Below are positions 36,227 to 45,712 of a stretch of DNA of 64,000 nt, piece by piece (the first letter of the stretch is position 1; every line of letters starts with the position of its first letter). The stretch is from the NCBI GenBank assembly GCA_946481695.1, contig CAMLON010000001.1, positions 62,001 to 126,000 on the forward strand, given 5' to 3'. The notes below the pieces were generated by a model. That model worked only from the letters and a program-made list of their open reading frames with translations. It made no database searches and was not told the origin of the DNA. The position numbers were made by a program, and so were the translations under genes. Origin of the DNA: an uncultured Bartonella sp. (lineage in GTDB: Bacteria > Pseudomonadota > Alphaproteobacteria > Rhizobiales > Rhizobiaceae).

Positions 36227-36500
36227 AGGTATCCTCCTAAAAGATTTTTTAAATGGCTACGTTTTGCAATATATTGACCCCAAAGCCGCCATTTTTGCTT
36301 TTCCAGTCTGATTCGACGCTACATCTAATAGCGTATAGAATGTGGCAATTGAACCTCGTTGGCGTGATTATCTTGAATTTTGGGCAAGCATAATTAAAAG
36401 TCTCGAACAATTTTTGAAAAATCAGCATGATAAAAATAAACCGGACGGGATCATTGAATCATCCTGACAAATTGCGTATCCGGAGAACTGTAAAATAGGC

Positions 36501-36557
36501 AAAACCGGAACATATGGGAAAAACCGGAACATATTGGAAAAGTCGGAACATATGGAA
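36501..36557. repeat. Three-copy 19-bp tandem repeat overlapping the rimM start
   Basis: AAAACCGGAACATATGGGA, AAAACCGGAACATATTGGA and AAAGTCGGAACATATGGAA follow each other exactly. The third copy contains the chosen rimM ATG (36552) and its GGAA upstream sequence. The first copy contains an out-of-frame ATG (36514). Unit length and the AAAACCGGA word recall the 6664-6776 array. Confidence 0.88.
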
Positions 36558-37100
36558 AAAAATGGAAATAATTTGGTTCAACTTGCTACCATTGCGGCCG
36601 CTCATGGTATCAAGGGGGACGTAAAACTTATCACATTTACCGCCGACCCCTTGGGAATTTTGTCTTATGACAGGCTATTCGACGAAAATGGCAGAGCCTT
36701 CAAAATTGAAAATTCAAGAAAAGCCGGTCACGCCATTATTGTGCATTTTTCCGGTGTTGATGATCGCAATAGTGCCGAGGCACTCAATGGAACAGCTCTT
36801 TATATCGAACGGCAACAATTACCGGATAATCTGGAAGAAGACGAGTTTTATCAGACCGATCTTATCGGATTGGATGTCAGGGACGGGAATGGCCGAATAA
36901 TCGGCAAGGTTAATGCTTTTTTCGATTTTGGCGGTGGTGATATTCTTGAATTGAAGGTTGAGGGCGAGGGGCTGAAATTTATTCCGTTCTCGAAAGCGGC
37001 AGTCCCTGAAATCAATATCGAAAAGGGTTTCATCGGCATTGATCGGGTTGCAGCAGGACTTGTTGCAGACGAAACAGATGTTGAAGGTGGAGAAAGCTAA
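36552..37100 (+). CDS. rimM: Ribosome maturation factor RimM
   Basis: RimM assists assembly of the 30S head and binds S19. The start is placed at the ATG at 36552 ([26 protein letters not shown]); an in-frame TTG at 36534 would add six residues. The protein is 182 residues. The N-terminal RimM domain has [11 protein letters not shown] and the C-terminal PRC barrel has [23 protein letters not shown] and I-P-F-S-K-A-A-V-P. It overlaps trmD by one base (TAATG). The rpsP gene that usually precedes it lies 21 kb away. Confidence 0.96.
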   Translation: MEKNGNNLVQLATIAAAHGIKGDVKLITFTADPLGILSYDRLFDENGRAFKIENSRKAGHAIIVHFSGVDDRNSAEALNGTALYIERQQLPDNLEEDEFYQTDLIGLDVRDGNGRIIGKVNAFFDFGGGDILELKVEGEGLKFIPFSKAAVPEINIEKGFIGIDRVAAGLVADETDVEGGES

Positions 37101-37798
37101 TGGGCTTCAAGGCTTCTGTCCTTACTCTTTATCCGGAAATGTTTCCGGGCTTCCTCGGCTATTCTATGGCCGGACGGGCATTGGAAAATGGAATATGGTC
37201 ACTTGAAGCCATTCAAATCAGGGATTTTGCCAAGGATCGCCACCACAGTGTCGACGACACACCGGCAGGCGGTGGTGCAGGAATGGTCATGAAACCTGAT
37301 GTGCTCGCCAGAGCCATAGATAGTGTCGATAATCAATATCCGCGATTGTTGATGAGCCCGCGCGGGTGCCCGTTTAACCAGAAAATGGCGCATGACTTGA
37401 AAGATCGTGGCGGGGTCACACTTGTCTGCGGGCGTTTTGAAGGTATCGACGAACGAGTAATTGAAGCCAGAAATCTTATCGAGGTTTCGATCGGGGATTA
37501 TATACTCTCCGGCGGTGAAGGAGCGGCACTGGTTGTGCTTGATTCGATTATACGGCTTTTACCCGGTGTGATGGGAAACAGCCAGTCGGGAGAACAGGAA
37601 AGTTTCGAGGCCGGACTTCTTGAATATCCGCAATATACAAGGCCGCAAATATTCGAGGGAAGAGCAATTCCCGACATTTTGACATCGGGAAATCATCAGG
37701 CAATAGAAAAATGGCGTAAAGACCGTTCGGAAGAAATAACACGCTCGAGACGACCCGATCTTTACGCGATTTACGAGAAAAATAACAGGAAAGCTTGA
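37100..37798 (+). CDS. trmD: tRNA (guanine-37-N1)-methyltransferase TrmD
   Basis: TrmD makes m1G37 to prevent frameshifting. 232 residues. The SPOUT trefoil-knot motifs are clear: [20 protein letters not shown] at the N-terminus, the [12 protein letters not shown] substrate loop, [12 protein letters not shown] and [15 protein letters not shown]. The C-terminal domain ends [17 protein letters not shown]. The start ATG overlaps the rimM stop by one base. Confidence 0.97.
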   Translation: MGFKASVLTLYPEMFPGFLGYSMAGRALENGIWSLEAIQIRDFAKDRHHSVDDTPAGGGAGMVMKPDVLARAIDSVDNQYPRLLMSPRGCPFNQKMAHDLKDRGGVTLVCGRFEGIDERVIEARNLIEVSIGDYILSGGEGAALVVLDSIIRLLPGVMGNSQSGEQESFEAGLLEYPQYTRPQIFEGRAIPDILTSGNHQAIEKWRKDRSEEITRSRRPDLYAIYEKNNRKA

Positions 37799-37976
37799 TT
37801 CAGTTTTCATGATAGTGTAATGGGCAAACCACGTTTTCAGATGGTACGTCATCTGCATCCGGAAATTAATGGATGGTGAACCCGCTCCTGCCGCAAGGCA
37901 TAGCCGAAGGAACAAGGTTTCGAGGGCAAGAGTCGAGCGCTCTGACTGTTCGAGAAGAACATGAAGGATTGATGAG
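37799..37976 (+). promoter_or_regulatory. 180-bp spacer/leader before rplS
   Basis: No gene. The right half is GC-richer and hairpin-prone (GAGCGCTC and surrounding complementarity near 37,935-37,945) and ends in GAAGGATTGATGAG before the rplS ATG. A separate promoter or a structured leader for rplS is possible; no known RNA family is recognised. Confidence 0.35.
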
Positions 37977-38438
37977 ATGAATATTATACAACAGCTCGAC
38001 GCCGAGCAGCGCGCAAAAATTGAAGAAAAGCGCAAACTTCCGGCTTTTCAGGCCGGTGACACATTACGTGTTCTGGTTCGTGTGACTGAAGGTACACGTA
38101 CACGTGTGCAAGCTTATGAAGGTGTTTGCATTGCCCGTTCGGGTGGTGGCCTTAACGAGACATTTACTGTTCGCAAGATTTCCTATGGCGAGGGTGTAGA
38201 GCGCGTATTTCCGGTTTATTCTCCGCTTGTCGAGGGTGTCGAGGTTGTTCGTCGCGGTAATGTTCGTCGTGCCAAGCTCTATTATTTGCGTGGCCTTACC
38301 GGTAAAGCTGCCCGCATTTCTGAAAAAAGAGATTACCGCAAGAAATCGCTTGATGTTCCAAGCACAGGTGTGGCCGAAACTGTTACCGTTGAGACAGTTG
38401 TTGCACCGCTACCGGAATCCGGAGAGAAGTCCGAATAA
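37977..38438 (+). CDS. rplS: 50S ribosomal protein L19
   Basis: 153 residues beginning [32 protein letters not shown] and containing the L19 core [33 protein letters not shown] and [14 protein letters not shown]. The C-terminal tail after the core is a usual alphaproteobacterial extension. It follows trmD and is closed by a strong terminator. Confidence 0.98.
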   Translation: MNIIQQLDAEQRAKIEEKRKLPAFQAGDTLRVLVRVTEGTRTRVQAYEGVCIARSGGGLNETFTVRKISYGEGVERVFPVYSPLVEGVEVVRRGNVRRAKLYYLRGLTGKAARISEKRDYRKKSLDVPSTGVAETVTVETVVAPLPESGEKSE

Positions 38439-38462
38439 AGCCGTTTCGGTTGATGCGAGATT

Positions 38463-38488
38463 AAAGCGGCTTTCAAGCCGCTTTTTTA
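38463..38488 (+). terminator. Intrinsic terminator of rimM-trmD-rplS
   Basis: AAAGCGGCTT, two-base loop, AAGCCGCTTT and further T residues form a perfect 10-bp stem, 24 bp past the rplS stop. Confidence 0.92.
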
Positions 38489-38662
38489 TTATTCCGGATT
38501 CAAATTTATTATATCGAATCCGATTTATCGGCTTTGTGGCTTTGTAAATTTCACGGTTTATTCTTATCTATTGTCAAGTGAATTGACTTTTAGAATGATC
38601 GTAGAATAATGAGCCGTTTAAAAGTTGAAAACACTTAAATCATAATATCCAAGGACAAAAAA

Positions 38663-40072
38663 ATGAGTGCCCCGCGTACGCTTTATGACAAGATTTTTGA
38701 AGATCATATTGTAGACCGTCAGGAAGACGGAACTTGCCTACTCTATATTGATCGTCATCTTGTTCATGAAGTGACCAGCCCCCAGGCTTTTGAAGGCTTG
38801 CGCATAGCTCACCGTCCTGTGCGCCACCCTGAAAAAACATTGGCTGTTGTCGATCATAATATTCCGACTTCACCGGATCGGGCGAAAGGGATCAGGAACG
38901 AACAAAGCCGGACACAAGTCGAAGCTTTGGCAAAAAATACCTCCGAATTTGGCATAGAATATTTCGACCAGAATGATAAACGGCAGGGCATTGTTCATAT
39001 TATCGGTCCGGAACAGGGCTTTACATTGCCCGGAATGACGATAGTCTGTGGCGATAGCCACACCTCGACACATGGTGCTTTCGGTGCACTTGCCCATGGT
39101 ATTGGCACGTCTGAAGTGGAGCATGTTCTTGCCACCCAGACATTGATCCAGAAAAAATCGAAAAATATGCTGGTTCAGGTCAATGGCAGTTTACCAAAAG
39201 GTGTGACGGCAAAAGATCTTGTGCTGGCCATTATCGGAAAGATCGGCACAGCCGGTGGAACCGGTCATGTGATCGAATTTGCCGGCGAGGCTATTCGCGG
39301 GCTTTCCATGGAAGGTCGCATGACTGTCTGCAACATGTCGATCGAAGCAGGTGCACGTGCCGGTTTGATTGCACCGGACGAGACCACTTTCGATTATATC
39401 AGAAGCCGCCCGCGTGCGCCGAAAGGTGAAATGCTGGAAAAGGCGATCGCTTACTGGAAAACCTTGAAATCGGATGAAGGAGCCCATTACGATATTGTCG
39501 TCACACTTGAAGCAAACGAGCTTGTGCCGTCGGTTACATGGGGTTCATCGCCTGAAGATGTCGTGCCGGTTACCGGTGTTGTACCGGATCCGGAAGAAAT
39601 TGACGATGAAACCAAACGCGCATCGAAAATGCGGGCGCTCGAATATATGGGGCTGAAGGCCGGAACCAGAATTACCGATATTAAAATTGATCGGGTCTTT
39701 ATCGGTTCTTGCACCAACGGACGCATTGAAGATATGAGAGCAGCGGCCGCAATGGTTAAAGGGAAAAAGGTTTCACCCACCGTTTCGGCAATGGTTGTAC
39801 CGGGATCGGGGCTTGTCAAAGAACAGGCGGAAAAAGAAGGTCTTGATAAAATTTTCAAGGAAGCCGGTTTTGACTGGCGGGAGCCGGGATGTTCCATGTG
39901 TCTTGCCATGAATGATGACAGGCTGGAGCCGGGCGAACGCTGTGCCTCGACATCCAATCGCAATTTTGAAAGTCGCCAAGGCTATAAAGGACGCACGCAT
40001 CTGGTCTCTCCGGCCATGGCTGCGGCTGCTGCAATTGCCGGTCACTTTGTCGATATAAGGGACTGGAAATAA
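38663..40072 (+). CDS. leuC: 3-isopropylmalate dehydratase large subunit
   Basis: LeuC isomerises 2-isopropylmalate to 3-isopropylmalate in leucine synthesis, together with LeuD. The 469 residues are full length: [12 protein letters not shown] start, [11 protein letters not shown], and the 4Fe-4S ligands F-I-G-S-C-T-N-G-R (about 351) and G-C-S-M-C (about 411/414). It begins after a CCAAGGACA ribosome site and follows rplS as in other Rhizobiales. leuD and leuB are not in the window. A TTTAGAATGAT sequence lies about 70 bp upstream and resembles half of an Irr-type operator. Confidence 0.97.
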   Translation: MSAPRTLYDKIFEDHIVDRQEDGTCLLYIDRHLVHEVTSPQAFEGLRIAHRPVRHPEKTLAVVDHNIPTSPDRAKGIRNEQSRTQVEALAKNTSEFGIEYFDQNDKRQGIVHIIGPEQGFTLPGMTIVCGDSHTSTHGAFGALAHGIGTSEVEHVLATQTLIQKKSKNMLVQVNGSLPKGVTAKDLVLAIIGKIGTAGGTGHVIEFAGEAIRGLSMEGRMTVCNMSIEAGARAGLIAPDETTFDYIRSRPRAPKGEMLEKAIAYWKTLKSDEGAHYDIVVTLEANELVPSVTWGSSPEDVVPVTGVVPDPEEIDDETKRASKMRALEYMGLKAGTRITDIKIDRVFIGSCTNGRIEDMRAAAAMVKGKKVSPTVSAMVVPGSGLVKEQAEKEGLDKIFKEAGFDWREPGCSMCLAMNDDRLEPGERCASTSNRNFESRQGYKGRTHLVSPAMAAAAAIAGHFVDIRDWK

Positions 40073-40177
40073 TCTTGCGTCAAAATCGAGTTCATTAAAC
40101 AAGAACTCTTTACGTTTTGATCCGGTCACTTTAAACATAGTTCAAGTTAAAAACCCAACAAAGGGAGTTCGGGTGTT

Positions 40178-40645
40178 ATGACAGATAATAAAGAAGACCG
40201 GCATGATGTTGCAATCAGCCTCTTACATTTGAAGGATGCACGTTTACTTGCTCCTCTTCTTGCAAGTTATACCCAGGCGTTGAAACGTGGTGCGCCACGT
40301 CGTCCCGATGAATATTATGCCGAACAATTATTGCAGGATCGTACGGCAGAAGTATTGGGCGCACATGTCGATGGCGAGCTTGTCGGCTTTGTTATCTTTT
40401 ATGACCATCCGGAACCTGTTTCCGGTTTGCGGGCAGGACAGGTCGATCATATCCATGTTCACCATGCCTATCAGGGTAAAGGTATTGCCAAAGCCATGAT
40501 TGATCTGCTTTGTGATAAGGCCGAAGAGCGTGGCTGGACCAAATTGATTTTGAATGCACCGCGTATTCCGGAAGACGGGCGCAAGCTTTATGAGCAGATT
40601 GCTGCCAAAGGCGACTGGACAGGTTATATCATCCGCTTCGATTGA
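40178..40645 (+). CDS. GNAT-family N-acetyltransferase
   Basis: A 155-residue acetyltransferase with the acetyl-CoA loop Y-Q-G-K-G-I-A-K-A-M (Q/R-x-x-G-x-G/A, about residue 108) preceded by the V-D-H-I-H-V-H strand and followed by the helix of motif A and C-terminal ERGWTKLILNAP. The acyl acceptor is unknown. AAGGGAG precedes the ATG. Transcribed after leuC with its own terminator. Confidence 0.88.
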   Translation: MTDNKEDRHDVAISLLHLKDARLLAPLLASYTQALKRGAPRRPDEYYAEQLLQDRTAEVLGAHVDGELVGFVIFYDHPEPVSGLRAGQVDHIHVHHAYQGKGIAKAMIDLLCDKAEERGWTKLILNAPRIPEDGRKLYEQIAAKGDWTGYIIRFD

Positions 40646-40700
40646 GATGCGAAAATCAAGCAGGACGCGATAAAAGCGTTTGTTGAAAAAACAGATTTAT

Positions 40701-40738
40701 AAAGGCCGTTTTGCAAAAAATGCAAAACGGCCTTTTGT
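40701..40738 (+). terminator. Intrinsic terminator after the GNAT gene
   Basis: AAAGGCCGTTTTGCA (40701-40715), loop AAAAA, TGCAAAACGGCCTTT (40721-40735) then TTG: a perfect 15-bp stem about 55 bp past the stop. Confidence 0.9.
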
Positions 40739-40971
40739 CAAACGAAGATTGTCAAGCATAGAAAATTTTTGCAAAAGCCGGTCAGAAAAGCGACCGGTTA
40801 AGAATCAGTCCGAGAATCAATCCGTGTCCTTGACGCCGGAATAAAAGCTCTCGTAAAGCGGAAATATGATTGTTTTTATCATGTTTTTTAACCGATTAAA
40901 ACCGTTTTTAAGATAAAAACTTTACTCAATCCCAATGATTTGATGACAAGAATATGCTTTACTGCTTTGAC

Positions 40972-41008
40972 GCGGAATAAAATCCGCATTAGAACAGAAT
41001 ACGTTCTA
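40972..41008. promoter_or_regulatory. Two adjacent dyads in the sdhC upstream region
   Basis: GCGGA-N6-TCCGC (40972-40987) is followed directly by TAGAAC-N7-GTTCTA (40990-41008). The second is a hyphenated palindrome suited to a dimeric regulator. They lie about 210 bp before sdhC, near the place where the promoter should be. The second resembles neither a classical LexA direct repeat (GTTC-N7-GTTC) nor a canonical Irr box; no regulator is assigned. Confidence 0.45.
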
Positions 41009-41217
41009 TAGTTTAGCTAGTGAACATTCGGTTGTTTTTGGGTGTGACCTTTAATCCGCCAACTGAAATGGCCGGCCTGTAGTATTGGAGGAAAACAATC
41101 ATTCCAATGCATTGAGAGTTATTTCCAACCTGTTTGCAATGTTAATGCAATACAGACGGGAGGAATGGCGGGGATGGTTAGTCCATTTTCGCAGTCAAAA
41201 CCAGGTCAGGAAAGCCT

Positions 41218-41619
41218 ATGACAGATACGACAACAACAAAAACGCGTCCTCTTTCACCACATGTCAGCATTTATCGCTGGCCTATTACGATGGCAATGTC
41301 TATTGCACACCGTATTACAGGAGGTGCTCTTTATGTTGGCACTTTGTTCCTTGCAGCATGGTTGATGGCAGCCGCTTCGAGTGAGGGGGCATTTGAAACA
41401 GTAAACGGCTTTTTCAACTCGTTTATCGGGCGCTGCATTCTGTTTCTTTACACATTGGCTCTTGTTCATCACCTTGTTGGAGGTGTGCGGCATTTTTTCT
41501 GGGATACGAGAACCTATCTTCTTGAAAAGCATTGCGCGACCAAAACAGCTTGGGCAACAGTCTTTATTTCCATTATCGCGACGCTTCTTATCTGGATCGT
41601 CGGTTATTGCGTCCGTTAA
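41218..41619 (+). CDS. sdhC: Succinate dehydrogenase cytochrome b556 subunit
   Basis: 133 residues with three membrane helices. The family features R-P-L-S-P-H-V-S-I-Y-R-W (N-terminus), S-I-A-H-R-I-T-G-G (quinone-site Ser/Arg region) and L-V-H-H-L-V-G-G-V-R-H (haem-ligand His) are all present. It anchors the SdhAB catalytic dimer and binds haem b with SdhD. First gene of sdhCDAB, start ATG follows AGGAAAGCCT. Confidence 0.96.
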   Translation: MTDTTTTKTRPLSPHVSIYRWPITMAMSIAHRITGGALYVGTLFLAAWLMAAASSEGAFETVNGFFNSFIGRCILFLYTLALVHHLVGGVRHFFWDTRTYLLEKHCATKTAWATVFISIIATLLIWIVGYCVR

Positions 41620-41635
41620 TGGCAGGGAGATATTT

Positions 41636-42022
41636 ATGAAAAAAGATTTCAGAACAGAGCTTGGAAAAGTTCGGGGCTGGGGAGCTGCGCATACAGGAAC
41701 AAGCCATTTTTGGGCCCAGCGTATGACAGCGCTCGCCAATGTCCCGTTATTCATCTTTTTTATCGTGCTTGTTGTCTCTCTTGTCGGCAAGGATTATGCA
41801 ACGGTCCATGCAACTTTGGCAAATCCGGTTGTGGCCGTCGTGATGGCATTGATGATTCTCTCGGGCATCTATCATATGAAACTGGGTATGCAGGTCATAT
41901 TGGAAGATTATCTTCCGAATGAAGCAACACGCATCCTGATGTTGTCACTCAATACGTTCTTTTGTTACGCTATTGGTGCCGGTCTGCTTCTCGCCCTTCT
42001 AAAAATTTCATTGGGAGGTTGA
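41636..42022 (+). CDS. sdhD: Succinate dehydrogenase membrane anchor subunit
   Basis: From the ATG at 41636 ([38 protein letters not shown]) the protein is 128 residues with three helices. The R-x-x-A-x-x-x-x-P-L opening and [16 protein letters not shown] (haem His, Tyr-adjacent) are the SdhD signatures. A GGGAGA ribosome site precedes the ATG, 16 bp after sdhC. The frame is open upstream within sdhC but is not used. Confidence 0.95.
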   Translation: MKKDFRTELGKVRGWGAAHTGTSHFWAQRMTALANVPLFIFFIVLVVSLVGKDYATVHATLANPVVAVVMALMILSGIYHMKLGMQVILEDYLPNEATRILMLSLNTFFCYAIGAGLLLALLKISLGG

Positions 42023-42027
42023 TCTCT

Positions 42028-43872
42028 ATGGTCACCACTTCTTCAACTCAGTCCACTTCGCAAAGTGGAAAAGCCTATCATTATGTCGATCACAAATTCG
42101 ATGTTGTTATTGTCGGTGCAGGTGGTTCGGGATTGCGGGCAACATTGGGAATGGCCGAACATGGCTTGAAAACAGCCTGTATCACCAAAGTCTTCCCGAC
42201 CCGTTCACATACTGTTGCCGCGCAAGGCGGTATTGCAGCATCCCTATCCAATATGGGGCCTGATAATTGGCAGTGGCATATGTATGACACAATCAAAGGG
42301 TCTGATTGGCTCGGTGATATGGATGCCATGGAATATCTGGTACGCAATGCGCCTGCTGCTGTTTACGAACTTGAACATTATGGCGTGCCGTTTTCGCGTA
42401 CCGAAGATGGTAAAATCTATCAGCGCCCGTTTGGTGGACATACCACCGATTTCGGAGCCGGTCCGCCCGTTCAGCGTACATGTGCAGCCGCCGACCGTAC
42501 AGGACACGCGATTCTGCATACACTTTATGGTCAAAGTCTGAAGCATAATGCGCAATTTTTTGTTGAATATTATGCACTCGACCTCATCATGACAGATGGT
42601 GTTTGCACAGGTGTTGTTGCCTGGAATCTTGACGATGGAACCATTCACCGTTTTTCGGCAAAAATGGTTGTTCTGGCAACCGGTGGCTACGGCCGTGCCT
42701 ATTTTTCGGCAACCTCTGCCCACACTTGTACAGGTGATGGCGGCGGCATGATTGCCCGTGCCGGTTTACCGTTACAGGATATGGAATTTGTCCAATTCCA
42801 CCCGACCGGTATCTATGGTTCGGGGTGCCTGATTACCGAAGGTGCGCGTGGTGAAGGTGGCTACCTCATCAACTCGGAAGGCGAGCGTTTCATGGAACGC
42901 TATGCTCCTTCGTTCAAGGATCTTGCTTCGCGTGACGTTGTTTCGCGTTGTATGACGATTGAAATCAGGGAAGGACGTGGCGTCGGACCGAAAAAGGATC
43001 ACATCTATCTGGTTTTGAGCCATATTGATCCGGCAATCTTGCACGAACGGCTTCCGGGAATTTCCGAATCCGCCCGTATTTTTGCCGGCGTTGATGTCAC
43101 CAAAGACCCGATACCGGTTATTCCGACGGTTCACTATAATATGGGTGGTATACCAACCAATTATTTTGGTGAAGTATTAAACCCGACGGAAGATGAACCC
43201 GATCGTGTCCAGCCGGGCTTGATGGCTGTTGGTGAAGCGGGATGTGCATCCGTTCACGGTGCTAACCGCCTCGGTTCCAACTCGTTGATTGATCTTGTGG
43301 TATTCGGTCGTGCAGCAGCTATCCGCGCGAGCGAGGTTATCGACCGCAAGTCGGAAATTCCGCCAATCAATGAACAGGCTGTCGAAAAGATTATGGATCG
43401 TTTCGATCGTATCCGTTACGCCAATGGAGCCAAACCGACGGCCGAGCTGCGTGAAAAGATGCAGCGTGCCATGCAGGAAGATGCGGCGGTTTTCCGTACC
43501 GAAGAATCGCTTCGTCAGGGATGCAAACGCATTTCGGAAATCTGGAATGAATTACCGGACGTAAAGGTAACTGATCGTTCGCTCATTTGGAATTCCGATC
43601 TGATGGAAACATTGGAGCTGGAAAACCTCATGGCCAACGCAATATCGACGGTTTATTCGGCAGAAGCCCGCCATGAAAGCCGTGGTGCCCATGCACGTGA
43701 GGACTACCCGGAGCGTGATGACAAGAACTGGCGCAAGCACACGCTTTCGCGCTTGTCACAAGACGGGAAAGTTACGCTTTCCTATCGTGGTGTCCACCTC
43801 GACCCGTTAACCAAAGAGGAAGACGGTGGCATTTCGCTCAAGAAAATTGCGCCCAAGAAGCGCGTTTACTAA
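42028..43872 (+). CDS. sdhA: Succinate dehydrogenase flavoprotein subunit
   Basis: SdhA oxidises succinate to fumarate with covalent FAD. From the ATG at 42028 (MVTTSSTQ) it is 614 residues. FAD-binding [12 protein letters not shown] is at about 27-38, the FAD-linked histidine in [13 protein letters not shown] (about 61), the active-site F-H-P-T-G-I-Y region, R-G-E-G-G-Y-L and a C-terminal domain ending [10 protein letters not shown]. Five bp after sdhD. The likely assembly factor (SDHAF4-like) is encoded at 16.1 kb. Confidence 0.98.
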   Translation: MVTTSSTQSTSQSGKAYHYVDHKFDVVIVGAGGSGLRATLGMAEHGLKTACITKVFPTRSHTVAAQGGIAASLSNMGPDNWQWHMYDTIKGSDWLGDMDAMEYLVRNAPAAVYELEHYGVPFSRTEDGKIYQRPFGGHTTDFGAGPPVQRTCAAADRTGHAILHTLYGQSLKHNAQFFVEYYALDLIMTDGVCTGVVAWNLDDGTIHRFSAKMVVLATGGYGRAYFSATSAHTCTGDGGGMIARAGLPLQDMEFVQFHPTGIYGSGCLITEGARGEGGYLINSEGERFMERYAPSFKDLASRDVVSRCMTIEIREGRGVGPKKDHIYLVLSHIDPAILHERLPGISESARIFAGVDVTKDPIPVIPTVHYNMGGIPTNYFGEVLNPTEDEPDRVQPGLMAVGEAGCASVHGANRLGSNSLIDLVVFGRAAAIRASEVIDRKSEIPPINEQAVEKIMDRFDRIRYANGAKPTAELREKMQRAMQEDAAVFRTEESLRQGCKRISEIWNELPDVKVTDRSLIWNSDLMETLELENLMANAISTVYSAEARHESRGAHAREDYPERDDKNWRKHTLSRLSQDGKVTLSYRGVHLDPLTKEEDGGISLKKIAPKKRVY

Positions 43873-43887
43873 GGGGAGATACTGATA

Positions 43888-44667
43888 ATGGTTCATATGG
43901 CGCTTCCCAAGAATTCGCAAATCAAGCCGGGTAAGGTCTGGCCGAAGCCGGCTGACACCTCGAAATTGACCGAATTCCACATTTACCGCTGGTCGCCGGA
44001 TGACGACCAGAATCCGCGTCTCGATACTTATTATGTCGATCGCAATTCTTGCGGGCCAATGATTCTTGATGGGCTTCTATACATCAAGAACCATGTTGAC
44101 CCGACTTTGACATTGCGTCGTTCATGTCGTGAAGGTATTTGCGGCTCGTGTGCGATGAATATTGACGGCTCCAATACTCTTGCCTGTATTACAGGTATGG
44201 ACGAGGTCAAACATCCGATCAAGATTTATCCATTACCATCCATGCCGGTGGTAAAAGATCTGGTGCCGGATCTCAACCGCTTCTACGCTCAACACCGGTC
44301 GATCGAACCGTGGTTGCATACGGTTTCGCCGGAGCCGGAAAAAGAATGGTTGCAGAGCCATGAAGACCGTCAGAAACTGGACGGACTTTATGAATGTATC
44401 CTTTGTGCATGTTGTCAGACATCTTGCCCGAGCTATTGGTGGAATGGCGATCGTTATCTGGGACCGGCTGTTTTATTGCAGGCCTATCGCTGGATTGCCG
44501 ATTCGCGCGACGAAGCCAAGGGTGAACGGCTTGACAATCTGGAAGATCCATTCCGGCTCTATCGTTGCCACACCATCATGAATTGTGCGCAAACATGCCC
44601 GAAGGGATTGAACCCTGCAAAGGCTATTGCCGAAATCAAGAAATTGATGATTGAACGGCGCGTCTAA
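43888..44667 (+). CDS. sdhB: Succinate dehydrogenase iron-sulphur subunit
   Basis: 259 residues. 2Fe-2S ligands in C-R-E-G-I-C-G-S-C (Cys 80, 85, 88) and N-T-L-A-C (about 100), then the 4Fe-4S C-I-L-C-A-C-C and the 3Fe-4[15 protein letters not shown] clusters. Electrons pass from SdhA through these to quinone. GGGGAGA precedes the ATG, 15 bp after sdhA. Confidence 0.98.
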   Translation: MVHMALPKNSQIKPGKVWPKPADTSKLTEFHIYRWSPDDDQNPRLDTYYVDRNSCGPMILDGLLYIKNHVDPTLTLRRSCREGICGSCAMNIDGSNTLACITGMDEVKHPIKIYPLPSMPVVKDLVPDLNRFYAQHRSIEPWLHTVSPEPEKEWLQSHEDRQKLDGLYECILCACCQTSCPSYWWNGDRYLGPAVLLQAYRWIADSRDEAKGERLDNLEDPFRLYRCHTIMNCAQTCPKGLNPAKAIAEIKKLMIERRV

Positions 44668-44698
44668 CTAAAACATTTTTGCGAATTTGTTTATTTTG

Positions 44699-44731
44699 AA
44701 AGCCGTGTGAATGTCTCACACGGCTTTTTTG
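44699..44731 (+). terminator. Intrinsic terminator of sdhCDAB
   Basis: AAAGCCGTGTGA, five-base loop, TCACACGGCTTT and T residues: a perfect 12-bp stem, 31 bp after sdhB. Confidence 0.95.
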
Positions 44732-45712
44732 TTTTCAATTCTACCGGCACTGACAGCTTTTTGCGCTTTAATGAAAATAGTTCGATCTTTCGTTGTGTGA
44801 ATAAGGATGAATTTCCCATGGATAAGCCGTGCCAATATCGCTATTCGCGGTTGAAATCACGCCAATCACCACATTTCCAATCACGTTCGATCGGGTTGTG
44901 TGGAGGGTAGAAATCCGCAAAAGCGACTTGCGGTTCAGGGTTAAGTTGCTTGCCGTGAGAGGGTGCTAATTGTTTTCTTCGAGCTAATTTTCACAATCGC
45001 CAAATGGATCGGGCTTATATTCCCTTGCTACGTTCTCTTCCGATTATAAATGTTCAATTATTTTCAGGTTCGAGATAATGGCACGACACATGTTTTTGCC
45101 ATTCCGTTGCTTTGATAGAAGGGCTTGGCGTGCGAAACCGTCTCGTCGGGCTTATCCGGATTATTTCCTTTCCCGACGATTATCAACGGTAATCAGGTTT
45201 TAATGTTATTCACCGTCAGCACCGCTATGGTTCAGTGGCTCTTTTATCAGGTAGTCATAGATCGTTTTAAGGGTAAGCAGCAATTCGGGCAGGATTTTAT
45301 ACCTGTAAGTCTATTCCGTTTGATTGCCGAGAGTAATGATGACAAGGAACGACGAACGATCAATGATCGCGAATTTCATAATCGTTTTTTTTAAAGGGTA
45401 TGAAGAACATATAGAAAACCGAACCGCTTCCGCTCAGGTAATCCGGATTTCGGGAATCCGAGGAAACAGTGTCCGGAGCGCTCCCGATTGTGGCATAGCA
45501 TCAGTTCACAAAAATTCGCGCATATTTAGGCGACGGGCTTACCCATTCTTCAGACGAAATAGAAATCCGGCCTTTTAAATCGAACATTTTTAAATCGGCC
45601 TTTCACAATCAGACCTGCCACTAACAAAATAGCATCTATTTAACGGCAAGGTCTGATTGAAAATTCCATATGCCTTAAATTCTGGTCACCTGAAAGACTT
45701 TTATTAGAGGTT
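44732..45712. other. 980-bp gene-free stretch between sdhB and ubiH
   Basis: No gene is supported. Short plus-strand frames at 44,707-44,910, 45,125-45,394 and 45,324-45,578 lack ribosome sites and known motifs. Composition is close to coding GC (not an AT island), so degraded genes are possible, but none can be identified. The right end holds an imperfect inverted repeat at 45,606-45,659. Confidence 0.6.
45606..45659. repeat. Inverted repeat near the ubiH end
   Basis: CAATCAGACCT (45606-45616) is exactly complementary to AGGTCTGATTG (45649-45659); the pairing continues as GCC/GGC past one bulged A. The loop is 25 bases. It lies 54 bp beyond the ubiH stop on the minus strand and could stop ubiH transcription, although no T run is present on that strand. 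Confidence 0.55.

Noticed and set aside
40990..41008. Alphaproteobacterial LexA box
   Set aside because: The LexA site is a direct repeat GTTC-N7-GTTC; this site is an inverted repeat GAAC-N7-GTTC.
41085..41384. Frame of 99 codons overlapping the start of sdhC
   Set aside because: Out of frame with sdhC, no homology; the sdhC frame has all family motifs.
45125..45394. Possible 89-residue protein between sdhB and ubiH
   Set aside because: No ribosome site, no recognisable domain and no conserved partner; treated as part of the gene-free stretch.
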